DNA of 64,000 bases from Nageia nagi (GCA_050084985.1 JBITNC010000001.1:185318001-185382000), one strand, 5' to 3'; counted from the first letter of the stretch, positions 45,089-57,655 are shown. The notes: a model not told the origin generated them from the letters alone. A program made the numbers and translations.

Positions 45089-46471
45089 TGCTACAAAATA
45101 ATATGACGAAGATAAACAAAGTAAGCATACATGTTGCATTTAAAAATAAATACATATTTAAAAACTATTCAACAAATCAAATGCTTAATTATTAACAAGA
45201 ATAATAATCATGCATCCAACATCTTCATCATCAAGTGTAACCGAAGAGAGGGAAAAATTGAGACTTATTTTCTTATTTAAAATTAGGCCTTCACTTGGAT
45301 GCCCACAAGGAGCCCAAGTCCTACTAATCCTCAACTAGTTCTCCTTGGAAAGTGATATACTCTCACAAGAAGTATGAGCTATTTTCCAAGGTTATGATGT
45401 ATGTTGGATCAACCAAATTAATTATCTCGATTAAGTTTTCAGTTTTCCTCCTAAGTTATCAGGATAATCCCTGAATAGATGGGTAAACATGTGATATCAC
45501 TACACAGATGCCTGTATACCTATATGGAGTTAAGTCCAGACCAACAGAGAACTTAAGGGTAATTAAGAAATATAAACTTTTCACCACTTAAATTGTCAGA
45601 TTAAAAGGCTCCAATCTACCTTATCCTCATCTCATGGCTCCCCAAACAAGTTATGTTGTAGAAAAAAATATTTGGATGTGTTCATTTTAGAGGGAAGTAA
45701 TTTTCAATATTTACATACTTTGCATATAAAATAAAAATGCAAAACAAATAAAGTATTTTAAGAAATGAAACTACATCCCACATCATCCATAAGTATGAAT
45801 CATAGAGTCCATTGGGTTTTGTTACAACCCTTAATGGATATCTTTACAAAAGTTTATTAATTTTAAGTGACAACAAATGAATCTAAGAGTCCAATGGGTT
45901 TTGTCACAACCCCTAATGGATCTCTTTACAAAGGTTTATTATAAAAAATGAGGATTTCTCCCCCTTGTTACTTAAAAGATGGATTTAAAATAATTTCTTA
46001 TTTGTAATTAGCATCAAAAATAGGGTAAAAAATTATTTAAGAAAACTTTATCCATTCACATGCACTAGAACAAAATATTTAAATCATGCATTAAATTTTT
46101 TTATCCACTTAGGAAAAACATGCACTTGGGAAAATTAAATCATGCAAATTTTTTTATCCAATCACATGTGTGCATCAAACATGCATTAAGATAAAACATC
46201 ATTCATCTATGCATACATAACATTAATTTATTCATGCATAATTAATTAACACTAATCCATGCATAAAATTACTAAACTATGCATAATTAATCAACTTTTA
46301 TCTTAATGTCATGCTAAAATAAGTTTCTTAAAATAACTTACACTTTAAAAAATTAGCAAATAAAGTATTTACTTAAAAATAGTCCATTCCTAAAAAAACA
46401 CACCTTTTTAAAATAAAATTCTTCCAAGGAAGAGTTAAAAAAAAAAATCTCCCCCTTTTTCTAAAAAAAAG

Positions 46472-46538
<67 letters not shown>

Positions 46539-47410
46539 TGACTTAAAAATGAACTATCTAAAACACACACACACAAATATATATATAATTTTTTTATTAA
46601 AAAATAGGATGGGGCGGCCAACGCACCTTACGACAATGCTACGCACCCCTTGGATGGCATTGTGCTTGCCCTTTGGGCGGCTAGCATGCGCTTAGGGTAG
46701 CGCATGGCCCTTTGTTTTTTATTTATTTTTTTAAATAAATAAAAATGTTTATTTTATTTTATATATAAAAAACTTTTTTATATTAAAATAAAATAAAACT
46801 ATCTTTTTTTAACAGATTTTTTTGACTAAAAATTGTAAAAAAATACACTTGTGTTCAAACTATAAAAAATACAATTTAAAAAAAAACTATAAAAAAATAT
46901 AGTGTATTTTAAATATATATATATACGTGTTTTTATTTTTACATATATATTAGTATGTAAAAATTTTCCAATAATAATATTATAGTTAAAAAAAATTTGC
47001 AAAATTTTTAATCAAACCTATACTAAGTAAAAATTTGCAAATTTAAATTATAATAACCTATTAATGCTAAATTTAAGTAAATTTACTCAACTTGCCTATT
47101 ATTGCTACACATTAGGTAATTTTACTTAAAAATTATAACTCAACAAACTAAAATAATGCATAGCAATAACATTAGATTAAATAGACATCTTAGTATAATG
47201 ATATTTTATCTACTTTAATCAAATTTTGCTAGATTTCACCTTATCATCATGGAACCAAAAATGTTAGTAATAAAAGCAAAATTTGAAAAAGAAGAGGTAG
47301 GAGATTATACCTTCAAGCCCTTTCACCTCAACAAAGTAGATGGAAAAAGAGGAGGAATGGACCTTCAAAGATGTTGAAGTGAAGCCTCCAAGAAAGGCTC
47401 TAGTACCAAT
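45089..47410 (-). other. Leader of the 38-48 kb copia
   Basis: Long untranslated leader. It holds a roughly 82-bp tandem duplication (GAGTCCATTGGGTTTTGT.AC at 45805 and 45887), a (TC)n run and a short GC-rich island at about 46610-46710 (GGGGCGGCC, GGGCGGCTAGCATGCGC). The right end adjoins the PBS at 47396-47408. No coding. Confidence 0.7.
46474..46534. repeat. (TC)n microsatellite
   Basis: About 60 bp of TC dinucleotides in the copia leader. The long Arg-Glu open frame on the minus strand is only this repeat read as protein. Confidence 0.97.
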
Positions 47411-47854
47411 TGAAGAAATAAACCCTTTCTTAATTAACTTCTTATCTCCCAAGATATCAAGAAGGCACTTTCAACATCAACACAATAGCATAATAACTAA
47501 AGCCAATCATACAAATAACATAAGATATAAAGTGGTTCCTCCCTCCTTGGGAGTGCATCTACAAATTAAGATCTTATTCTCAAGGACCTTTCATACAAAA
47601 TCTCTTCTCTCTCTCACACTCTAAACCTATAACAAAGCTTGCATTACAATCATGTAACAAGAGAAGGGGAGAGTTCTTTTATTTTTATAAGAAGAAACCC
47701 AATCTATAATTAATCCCTTTTCTATTTTTAAACTCATACTTATTTTTAATCTTTCTCCTATTTTTATTCCCTTAATACTTTAAAGTATCTAATGATACTT
47801 TAAGTATTAAGTGAATTTACATTAAGGAGAAATATTACACAATATTACATTACA
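47411..47854 (-). repeat. 5' LTR of the 38-48 kb copia
   Basis: About 444 bp, begins TGAAGAAATAAACCC on the plus strand two bases after the PBS, and matches 38115-38575. Confidence 0.9.
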
Positions 47855-50182
47855 AATATTTTATGGTATCATCCATGTTTGTGGGCTTATTCTATTGGAG
47901 CTTAAATTCAATATTGTGTATGTATAATCAACTTAGGTATATTCTTAATTAATTGAGAATCAAAGGAAGATATGTAACACCTAAGTTAGGAGGAAAATAT
48001 TTTATAATGATATGGAATAATCTACTTATTATAAAATATGGATTATCTATGTATGCAAATATGAAGCCCCATATATTTTTATCAGGGATATTTCCATAGG
48101 TGTATGTAGACCCACACACTTAAGATAAAAGGACGGGTATATGTGACTCTAAAATAAGCATGGGTGGAAATGTTTACACCCACTATTCTCACCTAATGTG
48201 AAGATATGTGTATCCTATCAACTATAGTATTTCTCTTAGGCAAAATGGTGAGACAAAATGGAATTTTAGCCTATAAAAGGAAGGGTAGGTCTTGATGTAA
48301 AACATATGGTTTTAAAGAGTAATGTTATGCTAGTATTATTGAACTAGAATAAAGATAGATCATGTTAGGAGATTTAGGTATTATGGCCATAGAACTAAAC
48401 TCTTTGTAAAAAGGCTTTGAAAGATTAATAGATTGATGTTAAAGCGTATGTTTCCTCTCCAAGTGCAAAGAGAGGTTTTACCACTATATTAGGGTTATTA
48501 TGACCTTGTATTTATGAGATTAAGTAGGCTGATTAAGAGTTAATTTGTTGGAGACACAAGTAATCTTGGTCATGCAATCCTTTAATTTCATCATGTGGTA
48601 TCATAGATAACTTGTGGTTACCTTCTTCAAGTTTCAACTTTATCACCTTAAGGTAACTCTCATTCAAGGTATATCTGACTTTTAACCTTGTTTCAATTTT
48701 AGAAACTAAAAAGTTAGATCTAACATTTTTTTTATGGTTAGATTTTATTTCTTTCATAGTAGATCTAATATTTTTTAAATAATTAGATCTTAAAGTATGC
48801 TAGATAAGTACTTTTGCAATTACTTTTTGTAATTTATTTTTACAAAATTTAAATAATTTTTTTTGTAAATTTAAATGAAAAAGTATTGCATCATTTTTTA
48901 TTTTTGTTTTATATAAAGAATTTATTTTATTTTATCTTTATAAATAAATAAAAATAAAATAAGAAGGTTGATTACTTCCTCCCTTGAGGAAAGCAAACCC
49001 TTTCAACATATATGTTTTGTGCTTATCCTGTAAATATTACAATCCATGAGATTATGTATTTTGTGTTGCATTTCCCTAAAAATATTTTCATCTTCCTTAA
49101 GAAGCCCAATATGGGAATATTCTAAATCATTGCAACCATGATATGGTGGCTCTCTCGTACATTTTATCAGAATATTTATCACAATTAGGGGAGAGGGGCC
49201 CATAGTGGTGCACTCTACCTTTTTAGGTCCACATGGAGTACCATGTTGACTAAAGAATTATTAAATTATTATGCAAAACTAACAAGCACCTATGCATTTT
49301 CCAAATTTATTTTTTGCCAATTGGACTCAATTTTTCATCCATTATATCTCGATTGATTTGATGTGTCAAAATTATGCCTAGTCAGAGAGCTGGTTGATGG
49401 TGGGTTAGATCCACCCTCATTCATTCAGGGCAAGGACCTAGAAGTAGATTATAGGGATGCATGTAATTCAAACATATCATCATTTTTAATATTTATACCA
49501 TTACACTAATCATGAACCACCAACTCACTCATATTTGTCGACTGCCATTTGCTACATGTCTATGGATATTTACTCGATATTACATAGCATGTAAATCAAA
49601 GGATGAAGAGCATTCAATGCTCTATTTCATCACACATTTGTTCACCAAGGTATTGTTTCATTGAGGTTTCTTATGAAGTATTTGATGCCTTAGGCACTAA
49701 TACATGTTCGGATGTATGTTTGGCTCCATATCTACTATTTAACATTCCCACTATTCCATGCATGTTCAACTTCGTTCAACTCCATGTTTGTTGTTTAACA
49801 TTCCCACCACTCCTTTAAAGAGTAGCAAATGTTATACTTTGATGCTTGAATCCATCAAAATTAGCAACCCTTGCACTTGATCCATACTTGAGAAGAGAAG
49901 AAAAATAAAAAGAGAAAATATGGGATTGGTTTTCTCTCTCTCCTCTACAAAGAAAAGTAAGAAGTGATTTGGGGGCTTATTTTATGTGCTCAAAATCATC
50001 TACACTAAAGATTTTATGGCTTTTTTGTATTAAATCTTTTAAGGAGTTGTAAGGGTTTTGATAGTGTTTGAGGTGTGAGGGAAATTTGTAGAAATTCTAA
50101 TGGCCATGAATGCTAAAATATGGGTGGTTCAAGTTATAGTTGCAAAGTACCACCATGTGGCTCAACATCACATAGTGGTTTA
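47855..50182. other. No gene recognised
   Basis: AT-rich sequence with short open frames only. No domain, LTR pair or repeat structure was recognised. Confidence 0.4.
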
Positions 50183-50440
50183 TGTAGACTTAAAAAAATG
50201 CATAAATAATAAATCAATGCACTATTTTTCTACAACATAATATTGAAAAATATATAAAAAATATGGCATCATTATGAACATGTTAAATGAAGTACCTTCA
50301 TCAGATTCACATCATTATGAAATAACATGAATCATACATTAAACACGATAACTTATTATAAGAAATGCACATCGTAATGGCCTAAAATATGTAGATTCAA
50401 GTACACAAATTGAAGTATGTAGCCAAGATAAAACCTGATG
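50183..50440 (-). repeat. Partial copy of the TGTAGAC LTR family
   Basis: Starts TGTAGACTTA and follows 57656-57880 closely (ATGCATAAATAATAAATCAA, ATCATTATGAACATGTTAAA, CACATCATTATGAAATAACA, AAATTGAAGTATGTAG). The match fades after about 50440, so only the left part of the LTR is recognisable. Confidence 0.6.
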
Positions 50441-51419
50441 AAATATATCTTTTTACTTCAAGAAAGCTCCTTGAGTGGTGTAGTCAAGATAAAACCTAAT
50501 GAACTGTATCCTTTTTCCCCTTACGATATTTTTGACATGGAAGGAACTCTACTCCTTCATCTCTGCTACTAGGGAGTCTTATGGTCCCATATCAAATCTT
50601 CAAAATAGAAGAGGTTCTTTTACCCCTTACACTGTTCAACCATGAATCTAGCCATTCCTTCATATTTAACACTCAAGAATCTAATACTGTTACGTTCATA
50701 CATACCTTGATACAAAAGAGGTCCTTTTGATTTTAGTTCTAGGTTTTTTTACATGAACGCTGTTGATAGCATGTAAACAATGGAACGCTATTAACAACAT
50801 GATTTTTGCTTCAATTGATTTCCTCCTTTTGATGTAGGTACTTGCAAAAAATGTTAGACACACCTTGCATGAAAATATTTGGATACACATTGAGTTGCAT
50901 CATCTAATGATGATGAGTTGATATCAACAATCTACTTACGATTGCATCGTTGGTTAATATTTTAAGTGAGTGAACTCTCACTAGCCATATCGATGGCCAT
51001 TGATGACCTAGTATTTTTATGTCCATGGTTCATAGACATTATACTATCTTAATTTTTTTTTGTGCCATCTATCCACCATCATGCCATTGATAGCATTCAG
51101 ACAATATCACACACCATCGACAATGTAAATCCTTATCATATTCATCTAGAAATTCTTCATGCACCATTGTACAATCATTTTAGAAAAATTTTGCTATCAA
51201 GTCTGTAATTACCTACCCTTTCATAGATTTTTGTTTGACTACATTGATATTGAATATTTGTAATAACATTGCCCCTAAGGAAAATAATGTAGTTGATATG
51301 GAGAAATATACTACTTTCCTAAAATCCATTAGAATTAAACTCTAACTATATTGTTAATTGCTTTTTCTTATCAATAGAAAAAGGGGACAATAAGGGATAT
51401 ATGATCCTCCTTTTAACAA
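50441..51419. other. No gene recognised
   Basis: AT-rich, no domain seen. CTGTTGATAGCATGTAAAC-like phrases faintly recall the right part of the 57656 LTR. Confidence 0.35.
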
Positions 51420-51429
51420 GGTGGTCCTC

Positions 51430-51860
51430 GATGTGTTTTTTTTTTATGCTAACGGATTGTGTTAAGACTTATGTTATTTTTCTCACAATCTTTCCCATAA
51501 TTAGATTAAATATTTGCTCCACTAATTCTAGAAAAGTAAGCAATTACTTAACGTTTGTAACTCGGCTGCATTAGACTTGCTTGAATTATGTAAGTTACAA
51601 GGAAGATAGCAATATGTTTCACACAAGTATCTCTTCACTTATTGAATGGATGTTTTTGTATTTTTTCATCTTTCTCTTTGGATTTGCAAAGACTTAGTTT
51701 GATTTTCTCACAACTTTCTTGCTATTGGGTTAAGTGTGTGTTCCACTAGCTCCTGTTAAGTAAATAATCACTTAAATTTTTAACTCAGTTGAAGAATTCT
51801 TACTTGAATTATCCAAGTAACAAGTAGGTTGTAATATACTCTATGTACATAACTTTAAAC
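51430..51860. repeat. Imperfect tandem duplication, about 235-bp period
   Basis: The order AAGACTTA.GTT..TTTTCTCACAA, then TCCACTA.CTC.....AAGTAA, CACTTAA, AACTC.G.TG, TGAATTAT..AAGT occurs at about 51450-51620 and again at about 51688-51840. Confidence 0.5.
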
Positions 51861-52779
51861 TTAGTTCCTCTTACTTCCAATGTATGAATACTTAATTCCT
51901 TTAGTGAAGTTTCATGCTGCGTAGCTTTCATAATACTTCGTACTTTCTTTACTAACTTAAATGCTAATTGCTTTTTAAGCTTGTAAAAACATAGCACTAT
52001 CTAAGTATAGGAATGAATTACTGCATAGACTTGAAATTCATTTCTTAACTCAAACAAGCATAAAAAGAACACATATATGTAATGGGATGTAAAACAAACT
52101 TTTCTTATTTTTGCTTGCAAGATTCAATTACAATTTCTTATAAGTGTTAGAGATAAAACTCCACCAAAGAGATATATATCTCAAAATGACTTGCATTCTA
52201 ACTTTTATTATGCTTGGAGGTGGTTACATCCTCCAAAATCACTAACTACCTAGGAAATCCTAACCATCTCTATAACCCTAGTTTACTTTGCTAACCTTAG
52301 TTATCTCTCGAAAAGAGGTTCAAAATTTGGCTAACTCCTTGAGAAAAAGGATGAAAAATAAATTAAGTCCTTTTCTCAAGGTTGCATTTTATTCTTGAAA
52401 ATAAACTGAGTCTAGAAAAATAGGACCCAAAAATAATCTAACTCTAAAAAATAGGACTTGAAAAGCAGTCAAAGTCCTTTTTCCCAAATTACAACAATGT
52501 GCAAGCATTTCACAATTCTTTGATACTTTGAATTTAATTGTTCTTCTATTATAATATTTATCATCAAATCAAAGATATTTGTCTCTTTTCTTAAACTATC
52601 TCCCTTGGATACAAGTACTTCATTTGTTCCTTTTGAAGACGATTCACTTGTGGTAGGTCTCCTTTCTAGCCCAAATCTCATGAGCTCACATTCATTTACA
52701 AAATTATCCTTTAAGTACCTTCATGAATATTTCATGTGGTTTTACCTTGCAAAAAATATATTTATATTAGACAAGCAAT

Positions 52780-53220
52780 TGAAATCTCCACAAAAAAATC
52801 ATAATGAAACTAGTAGAATACTCCCCTTTTCATGTTTAACGGTTTCATCAGCTCCAAGATGGAAGAAAGAAATTTTTTCATATGTTAGTATTTTGGAACT
52901 CAATTTTTACATTTTTCTATTGAAGATATATTTTTCACCTCTTTGACGGTTCAAATGGCATGAAAAATGAAGTCTGGATTTGCAATATATGGTTGTTTGA
53001 AGATGACCTTCCTGGATGAGCCTCCTTCAAATTGTCTCATTTCTTTACTAAATTTACTTATAGAAGATGAGATTAAAGCTTAGTTTTTATATTTTTAGGT
53101 TTTATTTCTTCCTCCTTCCTTTCCAACGGTTCAAACAGTAAGAAAAATGGAGTTCGAATGTAAAAGTTATGATTGTTTTATGATAACCTTCTGAATAAAC
53201 CTTCTAACTTCGTTTTAGGC
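52780..53220. repeat. Imperfect tandem duplication, about 190-bp period
   Basis: An ACGGTTCAAA..G....GAAAAATG.AGT block followed by GGTTGTTTGAAGATGACCTTC occurs near 52942-53030 and, diverged, near 53125-53210. A weaker third copy may begin near 52835. No coding function seen. Confidence 0.4.
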
Positions 53221-53299
53221 TTCGTATTGGTGCTTATTTTTCATTGCACCTTGATGTCTTCTTGATTTCTTCAACTCTCCTCAATAATATAACTCTTTT

Positions 53300-54590
53300 C
53301 TCATTATATCTATCAGATTCATAAGTTCAAGGGCTCCCCTGCTGTAAAAGAAATTGCATATTCTCTAATGACTATAGTCTATGAAATTGTCCGCACCATA
53401 CATGTCAGCACTCGCATCCCAATATTCTAGGGGAAGCCATCTCACCCACTAACTTATGAATTTCCATGCCCTCCATAGAGCTCCCTTGACGGAAAACATT
53501 GGAAGAATGCTTACAAAGATTGTTGAAACTCACAATTGGAAGAATGCTGGCTGAAGTTACAGAGTTTGATATTATATATGACAATTGCATCTAGTAAAAT
53601 GTCTGTACAGCCTTTTTCAGAATTTCGGTGTAATCCTTGATAATTGCAGCCTATGAAACTGAGTTTGTATTTGCATCATGTCAAAGGATTTCATGGCTTT
53701 GTGTATTCTGCATACATTTATATCAGAGCTTTCATACTACAACATTCAGTAAGAAGGTATTTCCCATTACTCTTTGATGGGTGACCACTCCAAGAGCTGC
53801 CATAGTGGCGGATGCTTGAAGACTGCAGTCAGAGGCTACAAAGTGTGGCTATATATCTAACAATTTCATTTGTTCGAATGCCTCTAATCTTCCATAAATC
53901 TCACTTTGTGCATTTCTCCTTATTTCCGCTGTCCATGAAACTCTTTCTGCATTATGCATCTAATCAAACAATTCTGAACATTGTGTTTTCTTCCACACTT
54001 TGCATACATTTGTCAGGTCAGGGCATTCTCAATTACAACATTAGATAAGAAACCTATTTCAACTACCTTTTGATAGGCGACCATATCTTCTTCTGAAGTT
54101 CTCACGGCAGCCCAAGTTAGAAGAATGCTGGCTGTTTACAAAGTATGCTTTACACATGACAGTTGCATCTGTTAAAATTTTCTAAACAGTAAATAAAAAA
54201 ATCCGTTTCATGCACATCCTGCTGTAATTGCAGCCCATGGAACTGTGCGTACATTCCTTCTTCAAAGCTCCCGCGGTGTCATTAGCTAGAAGAAAGTGGC
54301 AAAAATTGTAGAATGGCTTTGCACCTGACAATTGCATTTTGCTTAGATCTCTAAAGCCTTATCAAAAAATCAATTTTATGAATATCTTAGGCTCAATGCT
54401 GTCCGTGAAACAATTTTAAAGCATGTACACCCATAATATCCAATGAGAAACCATTTTCATTTGTTCTTCGATGAATGACAATTTCTCCCCCTAATGCTCC
54501 CATGATAGCAATGATAGCAGAGTGACTACATCTTAAAATTGCGTCTGGGTCGGACTGGATTGAGCAGTGAAGTGGAGGCTTCAACAATTC
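53300..54590 (-). pseudogene. PPR (PLS-type) pseudogene, three to four repeat triplets
   Basis: Minus strand, about 300-400 bp imperfect repeats that each correspond to a PPR triplet of about 100 residues. Readable pieces are MQLSYIISNSVTSASILP with SSMEGMEIHKLVGEMAS (53405-53590), MQLSCVKHTL then GFLSNVVIENAL and MYAKCGRKHNVQ (about 53985-54185), and KMQLSGAKPFYNF with AGALKKE (about 54260-54345). Near 54440-54550 it reads IMGALGGEIVIH then NGFSLDIMGVHAL. These match the MQ..G.KP...T...ILPACA..GALE.G.EIH....GF...V...AL..MYAKCG pattern of land-plant organelle RNA-binding PPR proteins. Stops and frameshifts are many, so it is a dead gene or fragment. Confidence 0.75.
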
Positions 54591-54830
54591 CTTCAGTCGC
54601 TTCTACCTTGATCTGTTTATGATGCCAACAGAAGAGGTCGCAGTTTTTTCTCTCCCAAGATGGATGCGACTACAATTTCTTACCTTGGTCGCGTTGGGTT
54701 GAATATCAAATGGAGGCGGCTGCAACCAAACTACTATCTTAACTGGGTGCGACAATATTTACATTCATGCTTCCTTCCGTCAACTAAGTTTGGTTTTACT
54801 TCCAACAGTTGCATCTTCTTAGTAGTCTCC
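54591..54830. repeat. GTCGC/GCGAC short-repeat block, part 1
   Basis: GTCGC, GCGAC and close variants recur several times (AGTCGCTTCTACCTTG, GGTCGCAGT, GATGCGACTACAA, CTTGGTCGCGTTGGG, GGTGCGACAA). This is the same vocabulary as 55690-56680. Confidence 0.5.
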
Positions 54831-55689
54831 GGACCCTAACTTATCATTCTAACCCATCCTAACTGCTGTTTTTAATCACAGGATGATTCTCTTTAATCGC
54901 TCCCATTTAATCATTAATTCGATGCACCAAAAATTTGATTTTAATATGTAAAGCAACGATTCCTCTATTAGGCGGTCATTCACATAGGGTTAGGGCAACG
55001 TTGATGTTATTTGAAATAATGACACATGGCAGTGGAGAATTGACTGGTGACGTCTACCTATTTTCAGAGATTTCTTTGGCAATGTTTCAAGATAGAGGTG
55101 TCCATTTTTTGAGAAAACACCTTCACTACGATCCCCATTCCATTCTAATCAAAACGAGTGGTTATATGACATAATTTGCTGTCAGATTGACCATGTTTAA
55201 GCTGTTTGAAATTCTAGCTTTTTTTGGTAATTTTGAATTAATTTGGTAAATGGGGATTAGCAGACGATTTTGTGTATAATTTTTGCTTATGAGCTCCGTT
55301 CTTCGATCCGTCAAAAAGTTAGATTCTTGAAATTGATATACTCACAAGTGGTTGCATGATAGGATTTGAATCTTTTGTCTTCTTGAAAATCATATTTGAA
55401 AATAAATTAATTAGCAATTTAATTAAATTTTCTAAATTTAATGAAAATTAAAAATTTAAGATCTTGCAAATAGTAGCTTCATTTGACAAACTATAAAAAG
55501 TGACGGGTTCGTGATGCAGATTACTTCAACATGAAATAATTATAAGCATGAAAATTTACTAAAAATTTTAGCACATTACGATTTGCACATTTCACAAGGC
55601 AATGACCAAGGGTGATAAGAACTCGTAAAATAAAAATTTATTTTTGAATTTTGAATTTTTATATATTTTTTTATAATTTTCTTAAGTCA
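54831..55689. other. No gene recognised
   Basis: A 79-codon plus-strand frame at 54935-55174 has no recognised domain. The rest is AT-rich without structure that I can name. Confidence 0.35.
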
Positions 55690-56680
55690 CATCCAATTTA
55701 GAATTCAGCATCGCTGCAACTATAAAGACTCCTTTAGTTGGATTGAAGTTAATGATAACAAGCATGCAATAACTACAAGCCTTAGTTGCTTTGAGTTGAA
55801 ATCTAAAAAGGTGCAATAACTATAGGCTTGAGTTGCTTTGAGATGAAGTATATCATGATGCAACAACCATAATCCCTTAGTCACTTCGAATATAAGTTTA
55901 AGTCAATGTGACAAGGGTTTCACTTTAGTCGCTTCCAGTTAATGCAAAAATTGATGCAACAAAGGTAAGGTAGTCACTTTCGAGTAGATGTTTACTTTCA
56001 TGCAATAACTACCATCCTAGTCACTTCAAGGTCAACTTCAAATACAAAGCGATAAGGGAAAAAGGGTCTCGATTAGGCTAAGTCTAATACAGATCTATCT
56101 AGAACTCCTTAGTTGGTGAGAAGTAGATAGCAAGGAACTGAATGTGACAATAGTCTAGTACTAAGTCGCTTTAACTAGCAACTCAAATCACTATGACCAA
56201 GGAAGTTGCTTCAGCTAGCAACTCAACTTACTGCAACCACTTGTCACAACTTATTCGCTCTGGAAAGACTCTTGATACACTGTGAAAGAGGGACTCCAAC
56301 GAATGCATAATGCAAATGCCAAGAGATCCAACTATTTATAGGCCCAACATGTGCCAAGGGACATGTGGTGCTATCTTGCATAGTGGCACCCTAGATCAAA
56401 TGATGAAGGTGAGAGGGTGCAAAATGCTTGATCAATAGGAGATACACATAAGGTCAAAGTGATCAAAGGGTAGAGTGGTCACTCCAGGAAGGTTCTCAAG
56501 TTGAAGTGGCCAACAATAATTCCTTAGTTGCAGTGAGGTTTGATACTAAACTAATGCGACCAAGCGAAAAACCTAAGTTGTGTTGAATTTATAACCAAGT
56601 CAATGTGACCACAACAAAACACTTAGTCATTTCCAAATTGATGAATAACTCGATGCCACCAAAGGAAATAACATAATAGT
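55690..56680. repeat. GTCGC/GCGAC short-repeat field, part 2
   Basis: Diverged units of roughly 45-60 bp combine a TGCAAC.ACTA (from TGCGAC) block and a CTTAGTCGCTTTGAGTTGAA block. Examples lie near 55765, 55810, 55860, 55930, 55990, 56130, 56190, 56230, 56520, 56570 and 56620. GCGAC and GTCGC are reverse complements, so each unit can pair with itself. Most CpGs have decayed to TG or CA. A minus-strand TATA box (CCTATAAATAG, complement of about 56332-56342) lies inside, so part of this may be an unrecognised LTR. Confidence 0.5.
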
Positions 56681-57126
56681 CAAAAATCATCATTTTTCAT
56701 TTCGATTTTGGAAATGAAAATATTTTTTTCTTCCAGGTCATGATGAGAACTAACTTCCACTTTTTAGTGTCTAGAATGAATACTTAGCTTTGGAAAAGAG
56801 ATTTCGATGCTCATTATTCAATTGTTAAGTAGGATCGGGTTCCACTCATGTTGAGGGTAGGTGCTTGCAATCAAAATTAGAGGATGATATTCAACAGTTT
56901 GATAGAAACTAATTTTCATGTTAATGTCCAGAATATGCACTTACTTCTAAGGTGAATGATACTACCCAATGATCCAAACTCTTTTTGTGATGAAAAGATG
57001 TAATCTTAACAAATCATTATTTTTAGATTTTTGATTATTTAATTTTTATGTGTTTTTATTTATTAAGGTAAACGATAAATTTTTCTTAGATACCTAAATT
57101 GAGGAAAAAAGTGATAAAATTATTGA

Positions 57127-57626
57127 TCAAAAATTGAGTGGTAACATATATCTCAAAAATCCATTCATAAGAGATAATTTATCATGACTAGCTATACTAT
57201 CTAATAGCATATCAATATGTAGTAATGTACAATCAACTCTTATTCCTCTAGGAGGTATAATAACTAGTAATCCATTAAAACCTGAAATCACATTTACTTC
57301 CTCATCTTCTTGAAACACTTCATTGACATTCATTTCCTGTCTAAAATTTTCATACTCACTAAGGATATAATTTGCCTTCATAATTTTATTTGATATAGAA
57401 AATTCTAAATATCCCCCATGTGTTTTAAGATATCATCATCATTAAAGAAATCGAATTCAATTTGTATAGTATAATCAATCCATAAATCCTCATCAAACTT
57501 AATAGGTTTAGTATCATCAAACCATAAATCCTCATCATTGAAATCATCTTTATGCACAAAAAAATATAGAAAGGAATTAACCATTGTATCTTTCATTGAG
57601 GCAGAGAAAGAACCACCATTTTCCAT
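57127..57626 (-). pseudogene. Ty3/gypsy internal fragment with part of RT
   Basis: Two minus-strand frames follow the PBS at 57641-57655. The first, 57405-57626, begins MENGGSFSASMKDTM and is acidic, with a duplicated DEDLWFDD/DEDLWIDY phrase; its role is unknown. The second, 57127-57381, contains GFNGLLVIIPPRGIRVDC and HIDMLLDSIASHDKLSLMNG then FLRY. That resembles the gypsy RT run from the RV.VD motif to the ADMLID....LSFMDGYSGY motif, with the central part eroded. Gag, protease, the RT catalytic box, RNase H and integrase are absent, so it is an internally deleted element. Confidence 0.5.
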
Positions 57627-57655
57627 ACACTATTTTTACATTGGGTTCACCAAAT

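Larger units (their letters stand above)
38115..47854 (-). mobile_element. Ty1/copia retrotransposon, interrupted, no TSD found
   Basis: Minus-strand copia element with LTRs at 38115-38575 and 47411-47854. It has a PBS (TGGTACTAGAGCC, complement of 47396-47408), a long leader, gag, protease, integrase, RT and RNase H. It is 9.74 kb, or about 8.1 kb without the insert at 41569-43156. LTRs, leader ends and the 3' non-coding part align with the 14022-21609 element, so they are one family. Flanks TCCGT (left) and AATAT (right) do not match, so the insertion has been rearranged or the outer ends are eroded. Stops and frameshifts make it dead. Confidence 0.9.

Noticed and set aside
46373-46621. 82-codon frame with a long Arg-Glu run
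   Set aside because: It is the (TC)n microsatellite read on the minus strand.
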